Positions 8,901-17,544 of a DNA stretch of 32,655 bases are shown piece after piece. The DNA lies in assembly GCA_945877805.1 (NCBI GenBank), contig CAMCSM010000023.1, positions 1 to 32,655 on the forward strand, in the 5' to 3' direction. The DNA is from Methylacidiphilum caldifontis (GTDB lineage: Bacteria; Verrucomicrobiota; Verrucomicrobiia; Methylacidiphilales; CAMAQI01). How positions within the stretch are numbered: position 1 is the first letter of the stretch; each line of letters starts with the position of its first letter. A program made the translations under genes and the position numbers. The notes beneath the pieces were generated by a model that worked only from the letters and a program-made list of their open reading frames with translations, had not been told where the DNA came from and did not search any database.

Positions 8901-9078
8901 TTCCCTTCATCCAGTACCAATAACATCGAGGTTGCGTCGCCGCGGGAGGATTGAGAAACGCCTCCTCCATGGAATCGCTCGCTCGAAGATCGATACTTAG
9001 TGTGAGTACAAAAAAAACTGATAAAAATAGAAACCGAATAGAGGTCAAAAAAGAATAAAAAAAACGTTTGATACCCAT
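5968..9078 (-). CDS. GH106-like glycoside hydrolase (alpha-L-rhamnosidase type), secreted
   Basis: The protein has 1036 residues. It begins with a signal peptide (LTSIRFLFLSVFFVLTLS, cut near residue 33). The mature start, with FLNPPAATQPRCYWYWMKGN followed by ISKEGITKDLEAMKRVGIG, is the hallmark opening of GH106 alpha-L-rhamnosidases and related large hydrolases, which remove rhamnose from plant or algal polysaccharides. A long catalytic barrel region follows, with motifs such as DSYEQGAQNWTDEL and WLENYGHWGFPGEFLQYGG. The C-terminal jelly-roll is like the GH2-type sugar-binding domain (YRTTFEAP, LDLGGVENLAQVTLNGHSF, VNTWHNRLVGQ). Length is in the family's usual range. A weak AGGGA lies about 8 bases before the ATG. 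The gene stands alone between repeat-filled gaps. Exact substrate is uncertain. Confidence 0.85.
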   Translation of the reverse strand: MGIKRFFYSFLTSIRFLFLSVFFVLTLSIDLRASDSMEEAFLNPPAATQPRCYWYWMKGNISKEGITKDLEAMKRVGIGEAYIGVIEGGKVSALSEEWWQMIEHAVREATRIGVDIGLFNCPGWSQSGGPWIKPQQSMRFIVLSEQRFKGPQKLNILLPPDPRAVQDLAVIAFPAPAKDNSTAMTQGAKLVQSSKVFSWALPKPFKARSLVIQPKKPITGTALLEVSEDGVLYRTVKKFPIERKNMGPGVGPVPLAPFYFSFPPTTAPFFRLTFSSECDLVELVLSEAPRLESLAEKSLIKLFEDPQPPFDYYRWAPQVEAESKAFAIDPEKVVNLSSKMNADGVLTWDLPEGEWVILRTGLAPTGTQNSPAPVEATGPEVDKMSRSALKVHFDSYVGKLLARMPEKDRKSWKHVIADSYEQGAQNWTDELQVDFKKRYGYDPLLFLPVMTGRIVGSALQSDRFLWDLRRLIADRISEDYVGGLSDFCKANGLKMWLENYGHWGFPGEFLQYGGKCDEISGEFWEAGDLGLVELRPASSAAHIYGKNQVFAEAWTGGPPFRSTPWSLKKRGDWALCNGINQFVLHVYIHQPWEDRLPGMNAWFGTEFNRHNTWFEASKSWIDYLRRCTVLLQQGKSVADVAYFIGEDAPRAFGLCNPALPDGYDFDYINAEVLLNYAKVKNKSLVLESGASYKMLVLPAQDTMTPEMLKKISEFAKAGLTVCGPRPVRSPSLKNYPDCDQKVKSLAAELWDKGAIVPSEDLKSLLIKRSQTPPDLDGVNFKEILFTHRRTEDADIYFLSNQTDLPMNLNPTFRVIGRIPELWHPDSGEREPVESYQIGAENTRLSLQLDPRGSLFVVFRGKATSDKTLVTKEKIERPASESILVKGPWQVTFPGKSKAVPFASLISWTTHPDAAVKYFSGTATYRTTFEAPMGLGKEPRVLDLGGVENLAQVTLNGHSFRWLWKPPFQLNIAEFLKPGVNELEVQVVNTWHNRLVGQNESPGSFTGSGQFKPWTSEENKLKGPLIPAGLMGPVLIR

Positions 9079-9241
9079 CGCCTATCCCTAAAGAAAGAAT
9101 GAACTCACGTAAAGATAAATTGGATTTATCCCATTTCATGTATTAGAAATCGATTTTCTTGAAGTGCGTTGGTATCGCCTTGTGACGTCATCCCTCACGT
9201 GCGCGTAGGCGTCAACCTAAGGATAATAACCAAAACAAATT
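9079..9241. repeat. Partial copies of two inverted-repeat families between uvrA and the GH106 gene
   Basis: The segment TTATCCCATTTCATGTATTAGAA (about 9127-9149) resembles one terminal repeat of the element at 23002-23157. The segment CCCTCACGTGCGCGTAGG followed by CGTCAACCTAAGG (about 9190-9224) resembles the left end of the element at 19524-19733. Both look like single ends or remnants. Confidence 0.55.
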
Positions 9242-12200
9242 TTAATCGCCACTATTGGATTTCTTCTTATTTTGAGGACGATCTAAAATCTCTTTCAAAA
9301 AACGGGCCGTTGGCGTCTTTTTTTGAACAATGTTTTCAGGGGTCCCCTCCGCAATCAGATAGCCCCCCTTTTCGCCCCCGACAGGCCCAAGCTCGATAAC
9401 CCAATCGGCCTCGGCAATGACATCCAGATGATGCTCGATGACGACGACGGTGTGACCCAGATCGACTAAACGATGGAAGACTTTTAATAGTTTTTCGACA
9501 TCCGAGAGATGCAGTCCGATCGTCGGTTCCTCTAAAAGATAGAGATGATGCGGAGTCCCTTGTCGTGTCCGCATCCGAATTTTATCTTGTTGTTGGAGTG
9601 ATTCAGTAAGCGCTGCCACCATCTTGATCCGCTGCGATTCCCCCCCGGAAAGGGTCGAACTCTTTTGCCCTAAGGTCAAATAGCCCAACCCAATATCGCG
9701 CATGAGCTCCAACGGAATCCGAATATCCGATTGTGCTTCAAATAAAACCACCGCCTCATCAACAGAAAGAGCCAATAGATCGGCAATCGATTTCTCTCGA
9801 TAAAGGATCTCTAATGTTTCGTGATTAAATCGTTTTCCCAAACAGGATTCACACGGCGCATGAAAGGAGGGCATGAACGACATCTCTATTTTAATATCCC
9901 CCTGCCCCTGACAGGCCTCACAACGCCCACCCTTGGTATTAAAGGAGAATCGACTCGCGGTATAGCCCCGTTGACGGGCCAGCGGAATCTGAGCATAAAG
10001 CGCCCGAAAACGATCCATAATCCCCAGATAAGTCGCTGGGGTAGATCGGGAGGTCTTCCCAATCGGCGATTGATCGACTTCAATAACGGCATCAAAGGGG
10101 GGTTTTGTTTTTTGAGTAATTGCCGCACTGACTCTCGGCTTGAGGACTTCATGAATCAAGGTGCTTTTCCCTGCTCCACTGACCCCACAGAGAACCGTTA
10201 ACACTCGAAGGGGAAGGTCGAGGTTTAAATTCTTGAGATTGTGGGCCCTCGCTTTTGCAATCGAATAACTCCCTTGCGACTCACGACGCTTCCCTTGAAA
10301 AGGATGAAGCAGTGGATTTCCGAGGAGATGCCCAGTAATCGACCCCTTTTGGGTGATCAACTCTTTCCATGTTCCATCGGCAATGATCTTTCCGCCATGA
10401 ATCCCCGCTCCGGGCCCCAGATCAATGATTCGATCTGCAATCTTCATCGTCTCTTCATCATGCTCGACGATGACTAAGGTGTTTCCTTTATCGCGAAGCA
10501 GTTGAAGTGATTTGAGTAATCGATCGTTATCCTGAGGATGAAGACCGATCGTCGGTTCATCCAAAACGTAAAGCACTCCTTGAAGATTCGTTCCCAGTTG
10601 AGCCGCAAGTCGAATCCGTTGGGACTCTCCCCCTGAAAGTGTTTTTGATCCTCGATTTAAGGTCAGATAACCCAAACCGACTTCTATCAAAAATCCGATT
10701 CGTTGTTCAATCTCCGGCAAAATATCTTGAGCGATTGCCGCCTCTCTTCCTTCTAATCGAATCGTTTGAATAAATCGAAAGGCCTCTTCTATTGAGAGCT
10801 CTCCTAACTCAGGTAAACTCATCCCTCCTTTGTTTCTTTTTTCTCCGTAAGGAAGACGAACCGCACCAGCAATCGAATTCAAACGCGACCCTTGACACTC
10901 CGGACAAAGCGTTGTCTCCTCACCCTTGGATTCCATCCGTTGCTCAATCTCAACCTCGATCTCAAGTGCCGTCTCCCCTTCGGTTTTCATCTCCGCCACT
11001 CTTCCGAACCCTTGACAGGTTGGACACCAGCCATGGGGAGAGTTAAAAGAAAAAAGCCGAGGATCGAGCTCCTCAAAAGAGAGCCCACTTTGAGCGCAGG
11101 CAAAATGGGTGCTAAAAAGAGTTTCCTGACTTTTAGAGTCGATCACGGAACAGACCCCTTTTCCCAATGTCACCGCTTTTTGAATCCAATCGCGCCTCTT
11201 GGCACTCTCAAATTTTTTGGAAAGATTTCCAAGAATCAGATCGATACTGTGCTCTTTAAATCGATCAAGCGCTTTAAACTTTTGCGGTTCTACCCATTTT
11301 CCATCCACTCTCAAATAAGGATAGTTATTTTTAACGGCCCAGGCCGCAAGTTCAGTATGGATTCCTTTTCTCCCCTTAATGAGCGGGGCCACCAGAGTCA
11401 GCTCCCCTTTTTTTAACATCTGTTCGATTTTTCCAAAGATCTCATCCAGCGACTGTCGTTGTGCCGCCTCACCGGTTTTCGGGTCATGCGGAGTCGCTAA
11501 TTTTGAATAGAGGAGTCGGAGAAATTGATGAATCTCAGTCACCGTCGAAACGGTACTCTTTCCTCCCCCTTGAGTCAGCCTCTGTTCAATTGCCACTGCA
11601 GGAGGAATTCCGGTCACACGATCGACCTCCGGCTTTTCCATCTGTTCGACGAACTGACGAGCAAAGGCATTTAAACTATCCAAATAACGACGCTGTCCTT
11701 CAGAAAAAAGAAGATCAAAAGCGAGAGTCGATTTTCCAGATCCACTCAGCCCAGTAAACACCGTGATCTCATTGAGTTGAATATCTAAATCGATATTTTT
11801 AAGATTATGATGACGTGCCCCTCGGATCTCAATTTGCTTTGGCGGCGAAGGTGGTTTTTTTGAAAAACTCAACTTCTCTTTTACCGCCGCACCTCCGAGT
11901 CCTAATTTCTCTCGTAAAAACCGTCCCGTATGACTTTTCGGATTCTTAGCAATCTGCTCAGGGGTCCCCTCTCCTACAATTCTCCCCCCCTGCTCTCCTC
12001 CCTCCGGCCCGAGATCGATCACCCAATCGGCATTTTTAATCAAATCTAAATTATGCTCAATGATGATCACCGAGTCCCCTTGATCCACCATCCGATGAAA
12101 CAGTTGCACCAAAAGTCGAATATCTTCAAAGTGAAGTCCTGTCGTCGGTTCATCCAATAAAATCACACGACTTCTTCCTGAATGCGCCCCCTCCCGACTG

Positions 12201-14812
12201 ACCTCGACCTGATCGCTCTCCAATTTTAAACCATGTAAATAACTCAAAAGCTTAATCCGCTGTGCCTCCCCTCCTGAAAGCTGACTCAGCGGCTGCCCCA
12301 GACGAAGATACTCCAATCCCACTTCTGAAAGAAGTTTCAAACCGGCGAGAATTCGTCCACTCCGTCGCTGATGGGTCGGCTCCATCTGCTCATAACCATC
12401 ACTAAAAAAGAGAACGGCTTCATGGACGGTCATCGCTAAAACTTGATCGACTGTTTTTCCTTGATACGGAATTTGAAGCACCAGATTTTGAAACCGTTTT
12501 CCGCTACAAATCGGACAGATCACATGCACATCAGCCAAAAACTGCATCTCAATCTTTTCGAATCCGGTCCCCGCACACCGCTCGCAACGTCCCAGACTCG
12601 AATTAAAAGAAAAATGTGAGGCGGTAAACCCTTCCCGCTTCCCCTCCTCGGTCTCGGCGAATAAGGTTCGAATATCATCGTAGATCCCTAAATAAAGCGC
12701 GGGATTCGAACGAGAACTTTTCGTCAGTGGCGATTGATCGACCGTCACAAAACTTTGCACCGCCTCGGTTCCTTTGATCCCTTCAGCATGCCCAAATTTC
12801 AACGCCATCTCTAAACGGGGGGCAAGGACATGATGAATCAAAGAACTCTTCCCAGAGCCACTGACCCCCGTAATCACAATCAATCCCTTGAGTGGAATGG
12901 AGACATCGATCCCCTTCAAATTATGCTCGCTCGCATTTTCAATAATCAATCGTTGATTTTTCTCTAAATTCCGTCGTTTCTGAGGAACAGAAACCTCTTT
13001 TTCTCCTCGTAAATAATGAGCGGTCAATGAGTGCCGATCTTTTAAGAGCTGCAGATATCCTCCGGAAAAGATCACCTCCCCCCCTTGCTCTCCGCGCAGC
13101 GGACCCATATCGATTAAATAATCTGCCGAACGCATGATGCTCTCTTCATGTTCCACCACCACCACCGTATTTCCACGATCTCGCAACCGATGAAGAACGG
13201 TCACGAGCTGATGAATATCGCGGGGATGGAGTCCAACACTCGGCTCATCCAAAACAAAAAGCGTGTTCACTAAGGAATTCCCCAAACAGGAGGTTAAATT
13301 CACCCGCTGAACCTCCCCTCCCGAAAGACCACGAGTCGATCGATCCAACGTCAAATAACCAAGTCCGACCTCTTTCAAATAGCGACACCGCGACAAGATC
13401 TCTTTCCGAATCTGTTCCGCTCCCGGGTCCTGCTTCGAAATCGCCAACGATTCGAAAAAGGGAATCGCACAATCCATCGGCAATTGATTTAAGCGAGGGA
13501 GCGACCATCGATTCTGCTCCTCAAAAGAATGTTTCACCTGAAAGCTCAAGGTCTCCGGTTGAAACCGTCCGCTCTGACAGGTTTCGCAAGGAAGATAGGT
13601 TCGATATTTCGAGAGCAAAACCCGAACATGCATCTTATAAGATTTTGTCTCCAACCATCGGAAGAACCCTTTCACCCCATACCAACGCTTCGTCCACTCC
13701 TCATCCTGAAACTCAGGATCTCCCTCAATCACCCATTGACGATGCTCTGCCTTTAATTGCTCAAAGGGGAGATCCAACGGGACCTTCTTTGCCTTTGCAA
13801 AACGAATCAGATCTTTTTGACACTCCTCAAAGGAAGGGGTCTGAAACGGCTTGATGGCCCCCGAGGCCAAGGTCAAACGGTGATCCGGAAGCGCCTTATC
13901 GTAATCGATCTCAACCACTCGACCAAACCCTTTACATTTTGGACAAGCCCCGACCGGATTATTAAAGGAAAAAAGTGCCGGAGTCGGCTCCTTGTACTCG
14001 ATCCGATCATCCGGACAATACCAACGATTCGAATAACGAATTTCTCTCTCCTCGCTCAATTCTGTCCCCTCACGAAAAAGAACAACCCCTTTTCCGAACT
14101 CCAATCCTCGCTCTACCGACTCCTTAAATCGCACCCGTTCCGTGACCGAGACTCGATCTAAAATAACCCAAACCGATCGCTCTCGCTGTAAACTCTCAGG
14201 AATCGGCTCATCAAGTCGTAAGACCTTTTGCAAATGCAAAAGCCGATGAAAACCTTGACTCCGCAACTCATCCAAAACCAGTTCCACCTTCATTGATTCC
14301 GGAACAGAGACCGAAAATCCAATGAGCCAAGGCCCATTCCCTCTTTTCTGAATCGCCGCAATAATCTCCACCACTGAATGAGGTCGAATCTCCCGATCAC
14401 ATTTCGGACAAAAAAGAGTTGAGATCTTCGACATCAAAACCTTCAAATGATCGGCAATCTCCGTCATCGTCCCCACAGTACTCCGAGAGGTCTTTACTGA
14501 GTTCCTCTGTTGAATCGCAATCGCTGGAGGCAACCCCTCAATCCGATCAACCTCCGGTTTATCCATCCGCTCTAAAAATTGACGGGTATAAGGAGAGAAG
14601 GTCTCCACATAGCGGCGCTGTCCCTCCGCATAGAGCGTATCGAAAGCCAGAGTCGATTTTCCAGATCCACTCAACCCCGTGACCACCGTGAGTTGATGGA
14701 GGGGAATCGAAACACTCACATTCTTTAAATTGTGATGTCTCGCCCCTTGAACCGCGATACAGGTCGCCAGCTTCGTGCGAATCCGCGAATTCGATTTTGA
14801 TTTTACATTCAT
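9242..14812 (-). CDS. uvrA: Double-length UvrA, excinuclease ABC subunit A (two fused UvrA units)
   Basis: At 1856 residues this is twice the normal UvrA (about 940) and comprises two complete UvrA units in tandem, each with two ABC ATPase modules. All four Walker A sites are present (GLSGSGKST at about 46-54, GVSGSGKSS, GLSGSGKST, GVSGAGKST), as are four LSGGE signatures and four Walker B regions (VLDEPSVGLHP, LLDEPTTGLH, VLDEPTIGLHP, LLEEPTIGLH). The C-terminal zinc module is intact in both units (CERCAGTG...CPICSGKRF and CEACQGQG...CESCLGKRF). The N-terminal zinc module has lost its second cysteine in each unit (CPDD and CAQS instead of CxxC). UvrA recognises DNA damage as a dimer with UvrB; a fused pair may act as a built-in dimer. 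This form is known from chlamydiae and relatives. A structured repeat lies 27 bases before the ATG; no clear ribosome site is seen. Confidence 0.95.
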   Translation of the reverse strand: MNVKSKSNSRIRTKLATCIAVQGARHHNLKNVSVSIPLHQLTVVTGLSGSGKSTLAFDTLYAEGQRRYVETFSPYTRQFLERMDKPEVDRIEGLPPAIAIQQRNSVKTSRSTVGTMTEIADHLKVLMSKISTLFCPKCDREIRPHSVVEIIAAIQKRGNGPWLIGFSVSVPESMKVELVLDELRSQGFHRLLHLQKVLRLDEPIPESLQRERSVWVILDRVSVTERVRFKESVERGLEFGKGVVLFREGTELSEEREIRYSNRWYCPDDRIEYKEPTPALFSFNNPVGACPKCKGFGRVVEIDYDKALPDHRLTLASGAIKPFQTPSFEECQKDLIRFAKAKKVPLDLPFEQLKAEHRQWVIEGDPEFQDEEWTKRWYGVKGFFRWLETKSYKMHVRVLLSKYRTYLPCETCQSGRFQPETLSFQVKHSFEEQNRWSLPRLNQLPMDCAIPFFESLAISKQDPGAEQIRKEILSRCRYLKEVGLGYLTLDRSTRGLSGGEVQRVNLTSCLGNSLVNTLFVLDEPSVGLHPRDIHQLVTVLHRLRDRGNTVVVVEHEESIMRSADYLIDMGPLRGEQGGEVIFSGGYLQLLKDRHSLTAHYLRGEKEVSVPQKRRNLEKNQRLIIENASEHNLKGIDVSIPLKGLIVITGVSGSGKSSLIHHVLAPRLEMALKFGHAEGIKGTEAVQSFVTVDQSPLTKSSRSNPALYLGIYDDIRTLFAETEEGKREGFTASHFSFNSSLGRCERCAGTGFEKIEMQFLADVHVICPICSGKRFQNLVLQIPYQGKTVDQVLAMTVHEAVLFFSDGYEQMEPTHQRRSGRILAGLKLLSEVGLEYLRLGQPLSQLSGGEAQRIKLLSYLHGLKLESDQVEVSREGAHSGRSRVILLDEPTTGLHFEDIRLLVQLFHRMVDQGDSVIIIEHNLDLIKNADWVIDLGPEGGEQGGRIVGEGTPEQIAKNPKSHTGRFLREKLGLGGAAVKEKLSFSKKPPSPPKQIEIRGARHHNLKNIDLDIQLNEITVFTGLSGSGKSTLAFDLLFSEGQRRYLDSLNAFARQFVEQMEKPEVDRVTGIPPAVAIEQRLTQGGGKSTVSTVTEIHQFLRLLYSKLATPHDPKTGEAAQRQSLDEIFGKIEQMLKKGELTLVAPLIKGRKGIHTELAAWAVKNNYPYLRVDGKWVEPQKFKALDRFKEHSIDLILGNLSKKFESAKRRDWIQKAVTLGKGVCSVIDSKSQETLFSTHFACAQSGLSFEELDPRLFSFNSPHGWCPTCQGFGRVAEMKTEGETALEIEVEIEQRMESKGEETTLCPECQGSRLNSIAGAVRLPYGEKRNKGGMSLPELGELSIEEAFRFIQTIRLEGREAAIAQDILPEIEQRIGFLIEVGLGYLTLNRGSKTLSGGESQRIRLAAQLGTNLQGVLYVLDEPTIGLHPQDNDRLLKSLQLLRDKGNTLVIVEHDEETMKIADRIIDLGPGAGIHGGKIIADGTWKELITQKGSITGHLLGNPLLHPFQGKRRESQGSYSIAKARAHNLKNLNLDLPLRVLTVLCGVSGAGKSTLIHEVLKPRVSAAITQKTKPPFDAVIEVDQSPIGKTSRSTPATYLGIMDRFRALYAQIPLARQRGYTASRFSFNTKGGRCEACQGQGDIKIEMSFMPSFHAPCESCLGKRFNHETLEILYREKSIADLLALSVDEAVVLFEAQSDIRIPLELMRDIGLGYLTLGQKSSTLSGGESQRIKMVAALTESLQQQDKIRMRTRQGTPHHLYLLEEPTIGLHLSDVEKLLKVFHRLVDLGHTVVVIEHHLDVIAEADWVIELGPVGGEKGGYLIAEGTPENIVQKKTPTARFLKEILDRPQNKKKSNSGD

Positions 14813-14839
14813 GTGAAAAGATTTTTAAAAGGATGACCT

Positions 14840-15046
14840 ATAAATCGGTCAAAGACCGAAACCAAGGATATCTCCTCAATAAAAACATTCTTTACCCTGT
14901 TTTAATCGCATTGAATTCCGATTTATGAATTTTTAAAATACAGTTTCATTTATTTTTTGTTTTCGGGCTTTGACGAAAACATGCGTCCCTCACGAAAACC
15001 TCAAAATGTTGACCATTTTACGAAGAATTCAAACAGTGAGGAACTA
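14840..15046 (-). repeat. Structured dispersed repeat, copy 2, long form (between the HDOD gene and uvrA)
   Basis: The core 14840-14925 is bounded by ATAAATCGG and CCGATTTAT, with the inner hairpin TCGGTCAAAGACCGA. The long form continues with a hairpin GTTTTCGGGCTTTGACGAAAAC (14959-14980), then an inverted pair GTCCCTCAC (14985-14993) and GTGAGGAAC (15036-15044). The latter pair encloses AAAATGTTGACCATTTT. The far end reaches into the TAG stop codon of the HDOD gene. The same order of parts occurs in copy 4 (27564-27881). Confidence 0.8.
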
Positions 15047-15913
15047 AGCGACCATCATATAGGCTTCGATCGCACTCGCATCCTTACTGACGGGATCCAA
15101 ACACTTGCCAATGATCTCATGAGTAAGTCCGATGCGATGTGGAATATGGACTTCAACCGTTTGAATATAATCAGCCCAAGAGGTTCCAGAAAAAATAGCG
15201 GTCGCACATTGACTCGAAAGATAAATTAAATCGGCATATCCGGTCTCATCTTCTTCGGGATGATTGTGGTCACGAATCCCTTGATAAATCTCTGGAGGAA
15301 GCTCCCATTCCTTCATCAGAAGCCCTGCAACTTTTGCATGATCGGTCCCTAAAACCTCAAATTCAGCCTCTGAGCAGGAAAGCCCTTTTTCGATCATCAA
15401 CGGCCGTATTAAATCCAATTCAGGGATATCGAGTAAATTTAAAATAATCTTTCCAAAATCATGAAGAAGGGAGGCCGTGAAAGCGGTTTGCAAAGAAAAC
15501 TTCGAAGACTTCGAATGATAAGCCAAATACCGAGAGGCTAATGCAGTGGCGATCGAGTGCCTCCAAAGGGCATAAGGATCCATCCCATGATAGCATTTTC
15601 GACGTTGAAAATATTTTCCAAAACAGATCGCCATCACGATCTCAAGGAGTCGTTGATACCCTAAACGATTCACCGCATCGTCCAATGAGGTAATCGTTTC
15701 ACTGCCTCGAACGATCGCCGTATTACAGGACTTTAAAACTTGAGCGGTTAAATTCGCATCAAATTGAATAATTTCCAAAACCTCATCATTTGCCTGTCCA
15801 GAGGGATCGCGTAAAAGAGAGAGAAGCTTGAATGCAACAGGGGGAGCAGGAGGAAGTAATTCCTTTGCCTTATCTAAAATCTCTTGAGTGCGATCTTGGT
15901 TGTTATCAAACAC
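15044..15913 (-). CDS. HDOD domain protein
   Basis: The protein has 289 residues and starts with GTG (15911-15913). The whole protein is an HDOD domain: the N-terminal LLPPAPPVAFKLLSLLRDPS and DEVLEIIQFDANLTAQVLK segments are typical, followed by LDDAVNRLGYQRLLEIVMAI and an HD-like part with SLLHDFGK. HDOD proteins are non-catalytic relatives of HD phosphohydrolases and usually act in signalling, motility or stress regulation. No receiver or GGDEF domain is attached here, so the partner is unknown. It lies downstream of the PfkB gene but behind a strong terminator, so it is probably transcribed on its own. The stop codon lies inside a dispersed repeat. Confidence 0.85.
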   Translation of the reverse strand: MFDNNQDRTQEILDKAKELLPPAPPVAFKLLSLLRDPSGQANDEVLEIIQFDANLTAQVLKSCNTAIVRGSETITSLDDAVNRLGYQRLLEIVMAICFGKYFQRRKCYHGMDPYALWRHSIATALASRYLAYHSKSSKFSLQTAFTASLLHDFGKIILNLLDIPELDLIRPLMIEKGLSCSEAEFEVLGTDHAKVAGLLMKEWELPPEIYQGIRDHNHPEEDETGYADLIYLSSQCATAIFSGTSWADYIQTVEVHIPHRIGLTHEIIGKCLDPVSKDASAIEAYMMVA

Positions 15914-15990
15914 AATTTAATGCCTTTATGGAAAGTACTCTATTTTTAAAAAAACAAATCACAAGCCCAATTACAAATTAGATCGAATTT

Positions 15991-16032
15991 AAAAAAAAAA
16001 GACCCCCGTTCTGAAAAATCAAAACGAGGGTC
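15991..16032 (-). terminator. Intrinsic terminator of the PfkB kinase gene
   Basis: On the minus strand a 10-base arm GACCCTCGTT pairs with AACGGGGGTC, allowing one G-T pair, around a 12-base loop. It is followed directly by ten T residues. It starts 15 bases after the PfkB stop codon. Confidence 0.9.
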
Positions 16033-16047
16033 ATTTTAAAGCTTTAA

Positions 16048-17163
16048 TTATAAAGTCTGAAGAAAGCGAACGAGCTGTTCGCGATTTGGACTGACGGCAT
16101 GACGAACATAAAATCCAGAGGCGGCAACCGCTAACTGCATCGAATGGGAAAGTCCCAATCCAAGCAATCGTCCGATCACAAATCCGGAATTAAAATGATC
16201 CCCTGCTCCCGAGGTGATCTTTGGCTTTGCCGTAAAGGGACCGTCAACAAAGGCCTCTCCAGTGGCATCTGCCCCTGCTGCATATTTCACGGGATGAATC
16301 ACCACGGTATGAACATTCAATTTCTCACGAATCGCGGCCGCTAAGGAAGCAGTCCCTTTAGGATTAGCCGGAGTCTTTTTGAGACGTAGTACTTTGGCAA
16401 CATGGAGACTTTCGCCTTCATTTAAGCCAAGAATAACATCATTCTTTTCTTGAAATTCACCGACAATTTTCAATGCGGCTAAGAGGTCGGCATCCAAACG
16501 CTTCGAAGGATCGGATAAGTCAAAAAACATCAATTTACGCTTCTCCGTTTTAGGAGGAACATAATCACTGAGAATCCGTTTCCAGATCGCTGAAAGATGA
16601 GGAATCATCGTCCAGTTCACCATTCCGACAAAGTGGGAGGAATCCCAAAGCTTGCGAAATGCCGCTTCGCCGATCCGCTTCTTTAAATTTTCCCAGCTGA
16701 CATCATGAACACTGTCATACTGACCAAAGGTGAGTTTGCCATCTCCGAATTCAAAAGTTTGATTGAACCCAGGTTCAGCAATCGAAAATACTTTCGCTCT
16801 TTTTGCAAATTCTGTGAAAACAGGATGCATCTGGGGATACCCAAGCATTCCAATATAGTTTACAGGAGCTCCTAAGGTACTGAGTGAAAAGGCCATTAAC
16901 GGTCCATTCCCCCCCAAACGAGTCGCTTGAGAAACAATTTCAAAATTCGCGCTTTTTCCGCCCGTCGCCGCTTGCGCCCGTTGCGCAAAGGATTTCACTT
17001 GGGTGAACGGTGTAAATTTAGTCGACGATTGTCGTTGATCGACGACTTGAAAAATTTGATCGACAAATCCATCAAAACCCATCAAACATTGATACTTTAA
17101 GAGCTGTGCTCGGGAACCAATTAATCGTTCGGCTGTCTGTCTCGCTAATCTAGAATCACTCAT
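16048..17163 (-). CDS. PfkB-family carbohydrate kinase
   Basis: The protein has 371 residues. The N-terminal MGFDGFVDQIFQVVDQR opens the fold and carries substrate-side acidic residues. GGNGPLMAFSLSTLGAPVNYIGMLG is the glycine-rich family signature 1 region. Near the C-terminus, TSGAGDHFNSGF is family signature 2 with the catalytic base Asp at about 322. These enzymes phosphorylate sugars or nucleosides with ATP in the cytoplasm. The FDGFVD start and long N-terminus suggest a sugar kinase, but the substrate cannot be named. The gene is monocistronic: a T-tailed terminator follows at once. An 11-base inverted repeat lies 35 bases upstream of the start and could be an operator. No Shine-Dalgarno sequence is seen. 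Confidence 0.85.
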   Translation of the reverse strand: MSDSRLARQTAERLIGSRAQLLKYQCLMGFDGFVDQIFQVVDQRQSSTKFTPFTQVKSFAQRAQAATGGKSANFEIVSQATRLGGNGPLMAFSLSTLGAPVNYIGMLGYPQMHPVFTEFAKRAKVFSIAEPGFNQTFEFGDGKLTFGQYDSVHDVSWENLKKRIGEAAFRKLWDSSHFVGMVNWTMIPHLSAIWKRILSDYVPPKTEKRKLMFFDLSDPSKRLDADLLAALKIVGEFQEKNDVILGLNEGESLHVAKVLRLKKTPANPKGTASLAAAIREKLNVHTVVIHPVKYAAGADATGEAFVDGPFTAKPKITSGAGDHFNSGFVIGRLLGLGLSHSMQLAVAASGFYVRHAVSPNREQLVRFLQTL

Positions 17164-17197
17164 AGTTGGCGGAAGCTAGCAGAGGGATATTAAAATG

Positions 17198-17221
17198 ACA
17201 AGCCTTATCCATAAGGTTTGT
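17198..17221 (-). promoter_or_regulatory. Inverted repeat upstream of the PfkB gene, possible operator
   Basis: ACAAGCCTTAT and ATAAGGTTTGT are complementary in 10 of 11 positions with a two-base spacer. The dyad lies 35 bases upstream of the PfkB ATG in an AT-rich region, where a repressor site would be expected. On the plus strand it is followed by TTTTT, so a terminator is a possible alternative, but no plus-strand gene ends here. Confidence 0.4.
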
Positions 17222-17290
17222 TTTTACTTATTTTCATTTATTTTATAGTAGGCCCAAAAACATAAGATTTATTTACCTTAAGTTTCCTAC

Positions 17291-17319
17291 TTGATTTTAC
17301 TTTCAGGATCAGCAATCAT
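17291..17319 (+). promoter_or_regulatory. Possible promoter of the tRNA-Met gene
   Basis: TTGATT at 17291-17296 and AATCAT at 17314-17319 are separated by 17 bases. Each matches 4 of 6 consensus positions, and the expected transcript start is about 13 bases before the tRNA. Confidence 0.3.
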
Positions 17320-17338
17320 CCCCATCCTTCAAAACCTA

Positions 17339-17410
17339 GCCAGTGTAGCTCAGTGGTAGAGCAGGGGACTCATAAGCCCTTGGTCGGCGGTTCAAATCCG
17401 CCCTCTGGCA
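17339..17410 (+). tRNA. tRNA-Met (anticodon CAT)
   Basis: A 72-base cloverleaf folds from the sequence. The acceptor arm GCCAGTG/CTCTGGC has one T-T mismatch, with discriminator base A and no encoded CCA. The D arm is GCTCAGTGGTAGAGC. The anticodon loop CTCATAA has CAT at its centre. The T arm is GGCGG TTCAAAT CCGCC. The top of the anticodon stem has an A-G mismatch beside the loop. The short D loop and the lack of initiator features (first pair is G-C) favour an elongator tRNA-Met over initiator. A lysidine-modified tRNA-Ile2 also has a CAT anticodon and cannot be fully excluded. Confidence 0.95.
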
Positions 17411-17544
17411 TTTTTTGATTCCCCAATTTTTTAAAATCGTTCTTTGGATCCCCTTTTCCTCGGGACCTTTCTGAGTCTTTGGGGAAGCCATCTCTTTTGG
17501 AAATAGGCCTTTCCAAGACTCTCTTATTTTGAGTAAATCACCGG

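Noticed and set aside
10892-11416. Plus-strand frame of 174 codons antisense to uvrA
   Set aside because: uvrA is certain here, and the antisense product has no domain likeness.
17411-17544. T-box or trp leader peptide before trpF
   Set aside because: I see no Trp-rich short frame and no T-box core; there is only a small TTGGAAA/TTTCCAA hairpin without other support.
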